Assembly (NCBI RefSeq): GCF_009380135.2
Contig: NZ_WHUT02000005.1
Coordinates: 62,001-126,000, forward strand
Direction: 5' to 3'
Origin: Fertoeibacter niger
GTDB lineage: Bacteria > Pseudomonadota > Alphaproteobacteria > Rhodobacterales > Rhodobacteraceae
DNA: 64,000 bases
The position numbers and the translations under genes are program-made. The notes below the pieces were generated by a model. The model saw only the letters and a list, made by a program, of their open reading frames with translations. It was not told where the DNA came from and searched no databases. Shown here piece by piece: positions 33,104 to 43,191 of the stretch (positions within the stretch are counted from its first letter, which is position 1; every line of letters starts with the position of its first letter).

Positions 33104-33907
33104 AACGGGGGCCTGCACCGGGTCGATCAGGCTGCGCCCGCCATCCAGCGTGACAATCTGCCCCGTCATGAAGGCCGCCGCATCCGAGGCCAGAAACTGC
33201 ACGGTCTCCGCCAGTTCGCTGGCGGCCGCAATGCGCCCCATCGGCGTGCCTGCGGTGATCGCCACCCGGTAATCCGGCTTGTCCTTCAGCACGCCCTGCA
33301 GGCTGGCGCTCATCACCGAGCCGAAGGCCACGGCGTTCACCCTGATGCGTTTCGGTGCCAGCGCCACCGCCATCGAGCGGGTCATCTGGTCCAGTGCCGC
33401 ACAGCTGATGGAATAGCCCAGCAGCGCCGCCTGCGTGCGATGCGCCGCGATCGACGACAGGTTGATGATGGACCCGATGCTGCCTGCCTGATCCTCGGCC
33501 TTGTCGGCCAGCGCGATCATGCGTTTTGCGGTCATCTGCGTCAGCCGCAGGCTGGTCAGCAGGTTTTGCTGAAGCAGGCTTTCCACCGCGTCATCCTCGG
33601 CGCACAAAGGGTCGGATACCGCGATCTGGCGGCTGGCGTTCACCAGAATATCCACCCGGTCAAACGCATCCATTGTGGCTGAAAGCAGGTTGGTGATCGT
33701 CAGCCTTTCGCGCAGATCACCGGCAAACAGCCGCACCTGGCCCTCGGCGCGGGCATCCTCGCCCACTTCGGCGGTCAGCCGGTCTTCGTCCATGTCGGCG
33801 AACATCACATTCGCCCCCTTGTCCACAAAATGCCGGGCGATGGCGAGGCCGATGCCATTGGCAGCACCGGTCACGATGGCGGTCTTGCCGGTAATGGAAA
33901 GCGACAT
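33098..33907 (-). CDS. SDR-family protein with altered active site
   Basis: 269 residues with a Rossmann fold: VTGAANGIGLAIA (13-25) for NAD(P) binding and Asp at 38 (ADMD), which favours NAD(H). The usual YxxxK catalytic pair is changed: Y165 is present in GYSISCAAL, but the Lys position is Cys 169. The NNAG motif is also NAS (90-92), while Ser 152 is present. Without the Lys, normal dehydrogenase activity is doubtful. It follows the rsmC-like gene by 24 bases in an operon with clpS. Confidence 0.88.
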   Translation of the reverse strand: MSLSITGKTAIVTGAANGIGLAIARHFVDKGANVMFADMDEDRLTAEVGEDARAEGQVRLFAGDLRERLTITNLLSATMDAFDRVDILVNASRQIAVSDPLCAEDDAVESLLQQNLLTSLRLTQMTAKRMIALADKAEDQAGSIGSIINLSSIAAHRTQAALLGYSISCAALDQMTRSMAVALAPKRIRVNAVAFGSVMSASLQGVLKDKPDYRVAITAGTPMGRIAAASELAETVQFLASDAAAFMTGQIVTLDGGRSLIDPVQAPVH

Positions 33908-33931
33908 CCGGTTGTCCTGTCTTGATAAGGG

Positions 33932-34939
33932 TCAGCGGCGGGCCCGTTGGGGCCGGGCCGCACGGATCACACGAAAGGCGGAATCGCCGCCGATCTCTTC
34001 CACCTCGGTGAACAGCGTGGTCAACGTGGCAGCATAGGGCAGGTGCCGGTTTGCCACCAGCCACAACGTGCCACCCGGCTGCAACATGCGCGCCGCCGCC
34101 TGCACAAAGCCCATGCCGATGGCAGGATCAGCCTCGCGCGCCGCATGAAACGGCGGATTGCATACAACCGCATCCACCGCGCGGGCCGGGTGGAACTGCA
34201 TGGCATCGGCCCAGTGGAATCGCGCGCGTTCATCGGTGATGTTCAGGCGCGCGCATTCCAGCGCCGCCGCCTCGGCCTCGACCAGATCCAGCTTTTTCAC
34301 GCCGCTGCGGGCCAACACGGCGCGGCTGAGATAGCCCCAGCCCGCGCCCAGATCAACAACATGCCCGGGTATGCGGTCTGGCAGCGCCTGCGCCAGCAGC
34401 ACCGATCCCCGGTCGGGGCCATCAGCGGAAAACACGCCGGGCAGAGTCTGAAACCCGCCGTCGATGGTTGTGGGCTGCGCCGCCCAATCCTCCAGCCCCG
34501 GCCCCGATACGTCAGGCCCGGCGGCAAAGGTGAACAGCCGGCCATGCGCCTTTGACAGCGCCTCGGACACGGGGCGCAGGGCGCGCAACTCCTTGTAGAC
34601 CGCATCCACGCCATCGGTTTTCTGCCCGTCCACGATCACTGGGCCGCCGGGGGCCACCTGCGCCGCCGCAGCCGCCAGCAGGGCCCGCGCCTCGGCCTTG
34701 GCGCGGGGCAGGCAGACCATGGCGGCGGCATAGGGGCCTGCCCCCGCCACAGCCACGGCATAGCCCTGCGCCGCGAAATGGTCATGGTCCGGCTTGAACC
34801 CCTGCACCACGCGCACGCGGTCTTGCGGGAACATCGACAGATCGTCACCGATATGCGGGCGGAAGATCGCCAAGGGGCCGTCACCGGGCAGCACGACGGC
34901 TCCGGTTTCCAGCGCAAGGGTCAGGCGGGATGATCGCAT
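33932..34939 (-). CDS. RsmC/RlmG-like class I methyltransferase
   Basis: 335 residues from the ATG at 34939. It has two related halves. The C-terminal half is an active-looking SAM methyltransferase (VVDLGAGWGYLSRAVL, motif I; VVCNPPFHA, motif IV for base N-methylation). The N-terminal half is a degenerate copy. This is the layout of the RsmC/RlmG rRNA guanine-N2 methyltransferases, so it likely modifies 16S or 23S rRNA. It sits between clpS and the SDR gene. Confidence 0.88.
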   Translation of the reverse strand: MRSSRLTLALETGAVVLPGDGPLAIFRPHIGDDLSMFPQDRVRVVQGFKPDHDHFAAQGYAVAVAGAGPYAAAMVCLPRAKAEARALLAAAAAQVAPGGPVIVDGQKTDGVDAVYKELRALRPVSEALSKAHGRLFTFAAGPDVSGPGLEDWAAQPTTIDGGFQTLPGVFSADGPDRGSVLLAQALPDRIPGHVVDLGAGWGYLSRAVLARSGVKKLDLVEAEAAALECARLNITDERARFHWADAMQFHPARAVDAVVCNPPFHAAREADPAIGMGFVQAAARMLQPGGTLWLVANRHLPYAATLTTLFTEVEEIGGDSAFRVIRAARPQRARR

Positions 34940-34988
34940 GGGCGGCTGCCGGGGCAGCCCTATTCCTTTTCCAGGGGCAGGAGAGGAA

Positions 34989-35309
34989 TCATTCCTTTTC
35001 CATCGTGCATTGCAGCGGGTGCTGGTGGCGGCGGGCAAAATCCATCACCTGCGCCACCTTGGTTTCCGCCACTTCGAAGGAAAACACCCCCACCACCGCC
35101 AGCCCCTTCTTGTGGACCGTCAGCATGATTTCAAACGCCTGGGCATGGTTCAGGCCAAAGAACCGTTCCAGCACATGCACGACAAATTCCATCGGGGTGT
35201 AATCGTCGTTCAGCAGCATGACCTTGTAGAGCGGCGGGCGCTGCGTCTTGCTGCGGGTCTTGGTCAGAAGCGACGTGTCATCGCCCGGCCCGCCGGTCTT
35301 GTCAGACAT
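34989..35309 (-). CDS. clpS: ATP-dependent Clp protease adaptor ClpS
   Basis: 106 residues. It delivers N-degron substrates to ClpAP. The core [20 protein letters not shown] and the ligand-pocket region [21 protein letters not shown] are canonical. The ATG at 35309 was chosen. An alternative ATG at 35369 would leave almost no leader behind the -10-like box at 35380-35385, so it is less likely. clpA is not adjacent. It heads a unit with the rsmC-like and SDR genes. Confidence 0.95.
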   Translation of the reverse strand: MSDKTGGPGDDTSLLTKTRSKTQRPPLYKVMLLNDDYTPMEFVVHVLERFFGLNHAQAFEIMLTVHKKGLAVVGVFSFEVAETKVAQVMDFARRHQHPLQCTMEKE

Positions 35310-35379
35310 CTGAACGGGGCGAAGGGTCACGGTCACGGCTCCTGTCGGCTGCGGATTCGGGGAAAGCATCAGGCCACAC

Positions 35380-35407
35380 AATATAGCGGTTTTTCCCGGC
35401 GGGAAAA
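35380..35407 (-). promoter_or_regulatory. Candidate clpS promoter with TTTTCCC/GGGAAAA palindrome
   Basis: On the minus strand TATATT (35380-35385) lies just downstream of TTTTCCC-GCC-GGGAAAA (35391-35407), a perfect seven-base-arm palindrome located where a -35 box and operator would sit. A weak -35 is consistent with regulation. Role is inferred. Confidence 0.45.
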
Positions 35408-35486
35408 GGGGCGGCAGCGGGGGCTTTCGGCAGGGGGCTTGCACAGGCCGCGCAAAGCAAGAAGATGACGCCGAACGGAGGCTGCC

Positions 35487-36194
35487 ATGACCCTGACAAC
35501 CATAGGCTTCGACGCAGATGACACGCTGTGGCAGAACGAGGCGTTTTTTCGCCTGACGCAGGACAGGTTTTGCGACCTGCTGGCCAGCTATGCCGCCCCG
35601 GGCCACCTGCACGACCGGTTGCTGGCCGCCGAGCGGCGCAATCTGGGCCACTACGGCTTCGGGGTGAAGGGTTTCGTGCTGTCAATGATCGAAACCGCCA
35701 TCGAGGTGACGGATGGCCGCGTGCCCGCCGGGGTCATCGGCGAGATCATGGCGGCGGGGCGCGAAATGCTGGAACACCCGATCGAACTGCTGCCGCATGC
35801 CCGCGACGCCGTGCAGGCGCTGGCGGGCGATTTCCGGGTGCTGCTGATAACCAAGGGCGACCTTCTGGACCAGGAACGCAAGCTGGCCCAGTCGGGGCTG
35901 GGCGATCTGTTCCACGGGGTCGAGATCGTGTCAGACAAGACGCCCCCGGTCTATGCCGCGATCTTTGCGCGCCACGGGCAGGGGGCCAGCCGCGCGCTGA
36001 TGGTGGGCAATTCGCTGAAATCCGATGTGCTGCCGGTGATCGCGGCGGGTGGGCACGGGGTTTATGTGCCGCATGGTCTGACTTGGGCGCTGGAACACGC
36101 CGATGCGCCCGCTGGCCACCCGCGCTTTCACGAGTTGCACGATCTGGGCGGTCTGCCCGCATTGGTCGATGCGCTGGTCGCGGGCGATCAATAG
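35487..36194 (+). CDS. HAD-superfamily hydrolase
   Basis: 235 residues. Motif I is [12 protein letters not shown] (DxDxT type with nucleophile and acid Asp), motif II is LLITKG and motif III/IV lies in [12 protein letters not shown] with [10 protein letters not shown]. The cap is alpha-helical (about 17-105). This group dephosphorylates small phosphometabolites, but the substrate is not predictable. It is divergent from clpS and followed by a hairpin. Confidence 0.9.
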   Translation: MTLTTIGFDADDTLWQNEAFFRLTQDRFCDLLASYAAPGHLHDRLLAAERRNLGHYGFGVKGFVLSMIETAIEVTDGRVPAGVIGEIMAAGREMLEHPIELLPHARDAVQALAGDFRVLLITKGDLLDQERKLAQSGLGDLFHGVEIVSDKTPPVYAAIFARHGQGASRALMVGNSLKSDVLPVIAAGGHGVYVPHGLTWALEHADAPAGHPRFHELHDLGGLPALVDALVAGDQ

Positions 36195-36223
36195 CTAGCG
36201 TGCTGTCGCCAAGGCGACGCTAG
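36195..36223 (+). terminator. Imperfect hairpin after the HAD gene
   Basis: CTAGC-gtgct-GTCGCC pairs with GGCGAC-GCTAG through a two-base loop, with a five-base bulge in the left arm. It starts directly after the stop codon. Only ATTT follows, so termination strength is uncertain. Confidence 0.45.
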
Positions 36224-36374
36224 ATTTGCCAGAGTTACATCAAATACCCTTGCAAAGCTGTTGAAATTAGGGGGTTTTCCTGAATCGCATGCTGTGTTAC
36301 CCTTATCTTCGAGCAGAATGAAGCCCCACAAAAAAATCAGGGGCGGGACGAGGCAGGAAGAAGGACATAGCGAC

Positions 36375-37898
36375 GTGGCATCGCTTCTGGGGCAGTTTGT
36401 CCGCAAAACCCTATTCATGGCCGTATTGGGCCTCGCAGCCGCTTGCAGCACCCCGGAACCGTCGGGGGCAGCACCCTATGCCGCCGTGGTGATGGATGCG
36501 CGCACCGGCGAAATCTTGCACAGCAACAATGGCGATGCGCGGCTGCACCCCGCATCGCTGACCAAGATGCTGACGCTGTATATCGCCTTCGAGGCGATCC
36601 AGCGCGGCGAGATCAGCCTTGATACGATGGTCACGGTGTCGAAAAACGCCGCCGCCGAGCCGCCCTCGAAACTGGGGCTGCGCGCAGGGCAAAAGATTGC
36701 GCTGCGCCACCTGATCCGGGCGGCGGCGGTGAAATCGGCCAATGACGCGGCCACTGCCATAGGCGAGGCTGTGGCGGGTTCCGAGGCGCAATTCGCGGCG
36801 CGGATGAACCGCACTGCCAAGGCCATCGGCATGAAAAGCTCCACTTTCAAGAATGCTCACGGGCTGACCGCCAGCGGCCACCTGTCCACAGCGCGCGACA
36901 TGACGGTGATGGGGCGGCGGCTGTTCTTCGATTACCCGCAGTATTACAACATCTTCTCGCGCCGCACCGCCGATGCGGGCATCGCCGAGGTGGCCAATAC
37001 CAACCGCCGTTTCCTTGACAACTACAAGGGCGCTGACGGCATCAAGACCGGCTACACCAATGCGGCGGGCTTCAACCTGACGGCATCGGCGGAACGCGGC
37101 AACAAGCGCATCATCGCCACGGTGTTCGGCGGACAATCCACCGCGCACCGCAACGCCAAGATGGCCGAACTGCTGAACCTGGGCTTTGGCGAGGCACCGA
37201 ACAATGCGCGGGTCAAAAAGCCCGGTGCGCCGGTTTATGACGCGGCAAATGACGTGGTGGCTGCGGCACCCGAAGCGGCACCTGATGCCGCAGGCGGGCG
37301 CAGCGCGGGCAAGACCATCCGCGTCGCCGGTGCCGTGACGAAATCGCTGCGGCCCAAGACCCGCCCGGGCCAGGCCGCTGCGGCAGGCGAAGTGGTGCTG
37401 GCGATGAAAGACAGCATCGCCGGCGCGGTGGCCGAGGCTGCGGCCCCGGTCGTGGTGGCCGAGGTCACGCCGGAACCCACGCCCGATGCCGCCAGCATCG
37501 TGAGCCTGTCGGCAGGCGTGACGTCGCTGCCCGAACCCAAGATCCGGCCGACTGCGCCCGTTGAACGTGTGGCCGCCGTCGCGCCGCAGCCGGCGGTGGT
37601 GGTGGCCGAAAAGATGCCGGTGCCCACCGAACCCGAGGTGATCACCCGGCTGTCCACCTCGGGCGGGCGGCATTGGGGCGTGAATGTGGGGCGCTTCCCG
37701 TCGCGGTCAGTGGCGGAACGCACGCTGATGAAGATCGCGCTGGCCGAAAATGCCACGCTGAACGACGGGCTGCGCAAGATCGTGCAACGCGGCGGCGGCT
37801 ATGACGCCAATTTCATGGGTCTGACGCAGGATCAGGCCGATCTGGCCTGCCGCCGGTTGCAGGCCCGCGCCGTGCAGTGCTTTGCCATCGGGCCGTGA
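36375..37898 (+). CDS. D-alanyl-D-alanine carboxypeptidase (S11) with C-terminal SPOR domain
   Basis: 507 residues from the GTG at 36375, which has AGAAGGA upstream and gives a lipoprotein-like signal ending at Cys 24 (GLAAAC). Longer in-frame starts at 36261 and 36318 exist. The S11 penicillin-binding fold has SLTK (S61, K64), SAN (121-123) and KTG (224-226), all three active-site motifs. A long Ala/Pro/Val-rich linker (about 295-430) leads to a SPOR domain (WGVNVGRFPSRSVAERTLMK), which binds denuded glycan at the septum. It likely trims stem peptides at the division site. Confidence 0.92.
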   Translation: MASLLGQFVRKTLFMAVLGLAAACSTPEPSGAAPYAAVVMDARTGEILHSNNGDARLHPASLTKMLTLYIAFEAIQRGEISLDTMVTVSKNAAAEPPSKLGLRAGQKIALRHLIRAAAVKSANDAATAIGEAVAGSEAQFAARMNRTAKAIGMKSSTFKNAHGLTASGHLSTARDMTVMGRRLFFDYPQYYNIFSRRTADAGIAEVANTNRRFLDNYKGADGIKTGYTNAAGFNLTASAERGNKRIIATVFGGQSTAHRNAKMAELLNLGFGEAPNNARVKKPGAPVYDAANDVVAAAPEAAPDAAGGRSAGKTIRVAGAVTKSLRPKTRPGQAAAAGEVVLAMKDSIAGAVAEAAAPVVVAEVTPEPTPDAASIVSLSAGVTSLPEPKIRPTAPVERVAAVAPQPAVVVAEKMPVPTEPEVITRLSTSGGRHWGVNVGRFPSRSVAERTLMKIALAENATLNDGLRKIVQRGGGYDANFMGLTQDQADLACRRLQARAVQCFAIGP

Positions 37899-37923
37899 TC
37901 GCCTGATCGGGCCGCTCATCCGC

Positions 37924-37969
37924 CCTGACGGGCAACTTCGCATTATGCATGCGAAGAATGCCCGTCAGG
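37924..37969. terminator. Strong bidirectional hairpin between convergent genes
   Basis: CCTGACGGGCA pairs with TGCCCGTCAGG, and inside it CTTCGCAT pairs with ATGCGAAG around a TATGC loop, with a small internal loop between. About 19 base pairs in total. No T-run follows on either strand. It lies between the carboxypeptidase stop and the glycosyltransferase stop. Confidence 0.6.
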
Positions 37970-38000
37970 AAAGGCTGGCCCGGGAAGGATGTGCAGCCGC

Positions 38001-39236
38001 TCAGGGGGTGCCCTGCCGCCTGCCCCCGCCTTCGACAAAATCCAGCATGCGCGGCAGGCAGGTGCTGCGCAGGTCATAGTTCTGAACGATGGTCTGGCGG
38101 GCCGCAGTGCGCAGCGGCAGGAACCGCGCAGGTTCAGCCAGCGCCGCGATCAGGGCCGCAGACCAACCCGGCACATCGAAGAAATCCACCAGCGTGCCAT
38201 TTACCCCGTCGGTGATCAGTTCCTGCACCGGCGCGGTGCGTGACCCGATGACATGGGCCCCCGCCGACATCGCTTCCAGCATCGACCAGGACAGCACGAA
38301 GGGATAGGTCAGATAGGCATGCGCCCGGCTGATCTGCATCAGCGAGGTAAAGACCGCATAAGGCACCTTGCCCAGAAAATGCACACGGCTGAGATCAAGC
38401 CGGTCCTGCACCTCGGCCAGATAGATGTCCTTCCAGCTTTTCTTGTCAGGGGCCGCGCGGCCATAGCTGACCTCGTTGCCGCCCACGATCATCACCTGCG
38501 CCTGTGGCCGCGCGGCCAGAACCGCAGGCAAGGCGCGCATGAACGTGTGATAGCCCCGGTAGGGTTCGAGATTGCGGTTCACGAAGGTCAGCACCTCGTC
38601 GCCCGCGCGCAGCACGCGGCCGTCGGGCAGGGTGACAGCCGCCGCCGGGTTGGGTGCCATGGCTGCGGTATCCACCCCGTCATGGATGACCGAAATCCGC
38701 TCGCGCAGCGCGGGCGGATAGGTGCTGGCCTGCCAGCGGGTCGGCGACAGCCCGGCATCAGCATGCAGCATCGCCTGCCCCAGATGGGCCGCCCTGCCCT
38801 GTGAGATCATCACCTGATCGAAACTCGGCTGATCAAACTCCGGGTCAAAGCCCACGTCCTGCCCGCGCCCGGAATAGTAGAATTCGGCATAGACCAGCAT
38901 CCGCGCCTCGGGCCAGACCTCTTTCAGGAACAGCGTCTCGCCCCAGCCGGAATGGCCGAACACCACATCCGGGATATAGCCCTTTTGCCGCAGTTGCATG
39001 GTTGCGCGGGCGACGACAACGCCCCGGTCGCTCATCAGGGTAAAGTTGCGGCCCAGACGCGCGACCGCGGGGTCAAGTGTGACCTCCTTGTAGCGGTAGC
39101 GCAGGGTCTGCGTGTCGGATTTGCGGGTGTTCACCTCGTCGGTCAGTGCGATGCAATGATGGCCACGCGCCTGCAGCGCCGGGGCCAGATGCAGAAACTG
39201 GCCCGGAAAATTCTGATGCACGAACAATATTCTCAC
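38001..39236 (-). CDS. Glycosyltransferase family 4-like protein
   Basis: 411 residues with two Rossmann-like halves (GT-B). The N-terminal half opens MRILFVHQNFPGQF, and the C-terminal half has the GT4 donor site with SWSMLEAMSAGAHVIGSRTAP (E-x7-E-like region). It probably uses a nucleotide-sugar to build a surface glycan. It starts 12 bases after yejF and is read in the same direction, so it appears to be the last gene of the yej operon, an odd partner for a peptide importer. Confidence 0.87.
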   Translation of the reverse strand: MRILFVHQNFPGQFLHLAPALQARGHHCIALTDEVNTRKSDTQTLRYRYKEVTLDPAVARLGRNFTLMSDRGVVVARATMQLRQKGYIPDVVFGHSGWGETLFLKEVWPEARMLVYAEFYYSGRGQDVGFDPEFDQPSFDQVMISQGRAAHLGQAMLHADAGLSPTRWQASTYPPALRERISVIHDGVDTAAMAPNPAAAVTLPDGRVLRAGDEVLTFVNRNLEPYRGYHTFMRALPAVLAARPQAQVMIVGGNEVSYGRAAPDKKSWKDIYLAEVQDRLDLSRVHFLGKVPYAVFTSLMQISRAHAYLTYPFVLSWSMLEAMSAGAHVIGSRTAPVQELITDGVNGTLVDFFDVPGWSAALIAALAEPARFLPLRTAARQTIVQNYDLRSTCLPRMLDFVEGGGRRQGTP

Positions 39237-39248
39237 GCGACGGCTCCG

Positions 39249-40874
39249 TCAGACGGCGGGGGGCGCGGCCGGGCCGAATGCGGCGGCCATCAGCGCCCTT
39301 GTATAGTCGGATTGCGGGTTGGCGAATAGGGTGGCACTGGGGCCCGCCTCGACCACATCGCCATTTTTCATCACCATCACCCTGTGCGACAGCGCGCGCA
39401 CCACGCGCAGATCGTGGCTGATGAACAGATAGGCCAGCCCATGTTTGCGCTGCAAGTCGCGCAAGAGGTCAACGATCTGCACCTGCACCGTCATGTCCAG
39501 CGCCGATGTCGGCTCGTCCAGCACCACCAGTTTCGGGCGCAGGATCATGGCGCGGGCGATGGCGATGCGCTGCCGCTGCCCGCCGGAAAACTCATGCGGA
39601 TACCGGGCCATGGCGGCAGGATCGAGGCCCACCTCGGTCATGATTTCGGCCACCATCGTGCGGCGGTCGCGCCCCGGTTCCACACCATGCACGCCCAGCC
39701 CTTCGGCGATGATTTCCTCCACCGTCATGCGGGGGGAAAGGCTGCCGAAGGGATCCTGGAACACCACCTGCATGTTGCGGCGCAGGTCGCGCATCTGCCG
39801 GTTGCCCCAGCCCTGCACATCCTGCCCCAGAAACACGATCGGCCCCTTGGCCGGGATCAGCCGCAGGATGGCCAACGCCAGCGTGGTCTTGCCTGACCCG
39901 CTTTCGCCCACGATACCCAGCGTTTCGCCGGCCCGCACCGTCAGGCTGGCATCATTCACCGCCTTTACATGGTCCACCGTGCGGCGCAAAAGCCCGCGCT
40001 GGATGGGGAACCAGACGCGCAGATGGTCGGTGCGGATGATTTCGGGCGCATCGGCGGGCACCGGGTTTGGCCCGCCCTTGGCCTCGGCCGCCAGCAGCTT
40101 TTGCGTGTAGGGGTGCTGCGGGTTGGCGAATACCGCCGCCGCTGGCCCCTGTTCCACGATATGCCCGTTCTGCATCACGCAGACCCGGTCGGCGATGCGC
40201 CGCACCACGCCAAGATCATGGGTGATGAACAAAAGGCTCAGCCCCTCGCGCGCCTTCAGATCGGCCAGCAGATCGAGGATCTGCGCCTGAATGGTCACGT
40301 CCAGCGCGGTGGTGGGTTCATCGGCGATCAGCAGTTCCGGCCCGTTGGCCAGCGCCATGGCGATCATCACCCGCTGGCGCTGCCCGCCCGACAGTTGATG
40401 CGGATAGGCGTCAAGGCGGCTTTCGGGGTCACGTATGCCGACCTTGTGCAAAAGGTCCAGAATGCGCGCCCGTGCCGTGTCGCCCTTCAGGCCCTGATGC
40501 AGGGCAAGGCTTTCGGCCAGTTGTTTTTCAATGGTGTGCAGCGGGTTGAGGCTGGTCATCGGCTCTTGAAAGATAAAGCTGATGTCGTTGCCACGGACCT
40601 TGCGCAAGGCGGGTTCCGCAGCCCCCACCATTTCGGCCCCGTTGTAGCGCACCGATCCCGATACGTCGGCGCTGTCGGGCAGCAGGGCCACGGTGGACAG
40701 CGCCGTCACCGATTTGCCCGAACCGGATTCCCCCACCAGAGCAACGGTTTCGCCCTTGCCCACGGTAAAGCTGACACCCTTCACCGCCTCGATCAGCCGC
40801 CCGTCCTGCCGGAAGCGGATGGTCAGATCCTTGACCTCCAGCACGGTTTTCGGCGTGGTCACAGGCCCTGTCAT
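39249..40874 (-). CDS. yejF: Peptide ABC transporter, double ATP-binding protein
   Basis: 541 residues with two complete ATPase domains, each with Walker A (GESGSGKS and GESGSGKT), an [14 protein letters not shown]- or [14 protein letters not shown]-type signature and Walker B ([12 protein letters not shown] and [12 protein letters not shown]), with oligopeptide-type C-terminal extensions. It energises uptake by the YejB/YejE channel. It overlaps yejE by four bases (ATGA), indicating translational coupling. Confidence 0.95.
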   Translation of the reverse strand: MTGPVTTPKTVLEVKDLTIRFRQDGRLIEAVKGVSFTVGKGETVALVGESGSGKSVTALSTVALLPDSADVSGSVRYNGAEMVGAAEPALRKVRGNDISFIFQEPMTSLNPLHTIEKQLAESLALHQGLKGDTARARILDLLHKVGIRDPESRLDAYPHQLSGGQRQRVMIAMALANGPELLIADEPTTALDVTIQAQILDLLADLKAREGLSLLFITHDLGVVRRIADRVCVMQNGHIVEQGPAAAVFANPQHPYTQKLLAAEAKGGPNPVPADAPEIIRTDHLRVWFPIQRGLLRRTVDHVKAVNDASLTVRAGETLGIVGESGSGKTTLALAILRLIPAKGPIVFLGQDVQGWGNRQMRDLRRNMQVVFQDPFGSLSPRMTVEEIIAEGLGVHGVEPGRDRRTMVAEIMTEVGLDPAAMARYPHEFSGGQRQRIAIARAMILRPKLVVLDEPTSALDMTVQVQIVDLLRDLQRKHGLAYLFISHDLRVVRALSHRVMVMKNGDVVEAGPSATLFANPQSDYTRALMAAAFGPAAPPAV

Positions 40875-41977
40875 CGGAAGGTCTTTCGCGGGTCAAAGGC
40901 GTCGCGCACGCCCTCGAATATGAACACCATCAGGCTGAGCATGATGGCAAAGGCAAAGAACGCGGTGAATCCCAGCCACGGCGCCTGCAAGTTCTGCTTG
41001 GCCTGCAATGTCAATTCGCCCAGCGAAGGGGCGGATGACGGCAGGCCGAACCCCAGATAATCCAGCGTGGCCAAAGACCCGACGGCCCCGGTGATGATGA
41101 AGGGCAGCAGCGTCAGCGTGGCCACCATGGCATTGGGCAGCACATGGCGGAACATGATCACCCGGTCGCTGACGCCCAAGGCCCGCGCCGCCCGCACATA
41201 CTCAAAATTCCGCGCGCGCAGGAATTCGGCCCGGATCACGCCCACCAGCCCGGTCCAGCCAAACAGCACCGTCAGCCCCACCAGCAGCCAGAAGTTCATC
41301 TGCCAGATCGCCGCCACGATGATGATGACATAAAGGCTGGGGGTGGAGCCCCAAAGCTCGATGATCCGCTGGAACACAAGGTCTGTCAGCCCGCCGAAAT
41401 AGCCCTGCACCGCCCCCGCCGCGATGCCGATCACGGATGTCAGCAAGGTGGTGATCAGCGCGAAGGCCACCGACAGCCGGAACCCATAGATCACCCGCGC
41501 CAGCACATCGCGCGACGTGTCATCGGTGCCCAGCCAGTTCTGCGCATCGGGCGCACCCGGGGCCACGCCGCGTTTGTCCACGATGGTGGTGTAGCTGTAG
41601 GGGATAGGCGGCCACAGCATCCAGCCTGTTTCAACCGGCTCGCCCCGCACCGTGCCGCCGCGCGCTTCCTCCAGCACGCCCTCGGGGTCATCCCAGCACG
41701 CCTCGGACCCCGCCGCCACGATCAGGCATTGCACCTCGGGGTCGCGGTAGCCGGCCTCGGTCTGGAAGTCGCCACCGAACGCGGTTTCCGGGTAGAACCG
41801 CGCGATTGGCATGTAATATTCGCCCCTGTATTGCACCAGCAGCGGGCGGTCATTGGCCAGAAGCTCGGCAAACAGCGACAGGCCGAACAGCAGCGCAAAC
41901 AGCCACAAAGACCAGAAGGCCCGGCGATTCGCCTTGAAATTGCGCCAGCGGCGCTGGTTCAGCGGGGAAAGCGCCAT
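40871..41977 (-). CDS. yejE: Peptide ABC transporter permease YejE
   Basis: 368 residues. It has a DppC-type permease N-terminal helix (NRRAFWSLWLFALLFGLSLF), a large periplasmic insert typical of YejE, and a BPD_transp_1 domain with the EAA-loop segment EYVRAARALGVSD. It shares one base with the yejB stop (TGATG). It forms the inner-membrane channel with YejB. Confidence 0.95.
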   Translation of the reverse strand: MALSPLNQRRWRNFKANRRAFWSLWLFALLFGLSLFAELLANDRPLLVQYRGEYYMPIARFYPETAFGGDFQTEAGYRDPEVQCLIVAAGSEACWDDPEGVLEEARGGTVRGEPVETGWMLWPPIPYSYTTIVDKRGVAPGAPDAQNWLGTDDTSRDVLARVIYGFRLSVAFALITTLLTSVIGIAAGAVQGYFGGLTDLVFQRIIELWGSTPSLYVIIIVAAIWQMNFWLLVGLTVLFGWTGLVGVIRAEFLRARNFEYVRAARALGVSDRVIMFRHVLPNAMVATLTLLPFIITGAVGSLATLDYLGFGLPSSAPSLGELTLQAKQNLQAPWLGFTAFFAFAIMLSLMVFIFEGVRDAFDPRKTFR

Positions 41978-43134
41978 CAGCCGCGCCCCTCGAAATCAAT
42001 GCGCGGGTCGATCCAGATATACATCAGGTCGGACAATATCCCCATCAAGAGCCCCATCAGACCGAACACGAACAGGGTGCCAAAGATCACCGGGTAATCG
42101 CGCGCCACCGCCGCCTCGAACCCCATGCGGCCCAGACCATCCAGCGAGAATATCGTCTCGATGATCAGGCTGCCGCCAAAGAAGATCGACACGAACACCG
42201 CCGGAAAGCCCGCGATCACGATCAGCATGGCGTTGCGGAACACATGGCCATAAAGCACCGCGCCCTCGGACAGGCCCTTGGCGCGGGCGGTCATCACATA
42301 TTGCTTCTTTATCTCGTCCAGAAAGCTGTTCTTGGTCAGCAGGGTCAGCGTGGCGAAACTGGCGATGGTGGATGCGATGACCGGCAGCGTGATGTGCCAA
42401 ATGTAATCGCCCGCCTTGCCCAAGGGGCTGAGACTGTCGAAATTGTCCGATGTCAGGCCGCGCAGCGGGAACCACTGATAGTAGGATCCCCCGGCAAACA
42501 GCACCAGCAGCAGAATGGCGAACAGGAACCCCGGGATGGCATAGGCCACGATGATCACCGCCGATGTCCATGTGTCAAACGATGTGCCGTCGCGCACCGC
42601 CTTGCGGATGCCCAGCGGGATCGACACCATGTATGCGATCAGCGTGGACCACAGGCCCAGCGTGATGCTGACCGGCATCTTTTCCAGCACCAGATCCACC
42701 ACGGTGATCGACCGGAAATAGCTTTCGCCGAAATCGAAGGTCAGATAGCGGCCCATCATGATGAAGAACCGTTCATACCACGGGATCATCTCTTTCACGC
42801 ATTCGGGCGAGGCGATGCTGGGCGTGCCGGTGAACCCTTCTGCGCAGACGATGCGGGCAAAGCCGAACTGCCGTTCCAGATCGGCGATGAATTCGGGCGG
42901 CAAACCGCGCGATCCGATATAGGCCTCGTCGCCGCCCACGCCCTGCTGCCCGCCGCCGCCCGCGTCGCCACCGCCAGCGATGGTTTCAAACACGTCGCCG
43001 CCACCCTCCAGCCGGGCCAGAACCTGTTCCACGGGGCCGCCGGGCACGAATTGCGTCAGCGCAAAGTTGATGACCATGATGCCGATCAATGTCGGGATGA
43101 TCAGCAACAACCGCCTTAAAATATAGGCACCCAT
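41977..43134 (-). CDS. yejB: Peptide ABC transporter permease YejB
   Basis: 385 residues, DppB-type. The first helix ([20 protein letters not shown]) and the C-terminal permease domain ([24 protein letters not shown]) are clear. A Gly-rich insert near 50-70 ([19 protein letters not shown]) lies in the periplasmic loop that YejB proteins carry. It follows yejA by 57 bases. Confidence 0.95.
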   Translation of the reverse strand: MGAYILRRLLLIIPTLIGIMVINFALTQFVPGGPVEQVLARLEGGGDVFETIAGGGDAGGGGQQGVGGDEAYIGSRGLPPEFIADLERQFGFARIVCAEGFTGTPSIASPECVKEMIPWYERFFIMMGRYLTFDFGESYFRSITVVDLVLEKMPVSITLGLWSTLIAYMVSIPLGIRKAVRDGTSFDTWTSAVIIVAYAIPGFLFAILLLVLFAGGSYYQWFPLRGLTSDNFDSLSPLGKAGDYIWHITLPVIASTIASFATLTLLTKNSFLDEIKKQYVMTARAKGLSEGAVLYGHVFRNAMLIVIAGFPAVFVSIFFGGSLIIETIFSLDGLGRMGFEAAVARDYPVIFGTLFVFGLMGLLMGILSDLMYIWIDPRIDFEGRG

Positions 43135-43191
43135 CGGGTTCGACTGCCCTTTCTGCTGCCGCGCTGCGGCCTGACCTGAAATGCCCGTGAC

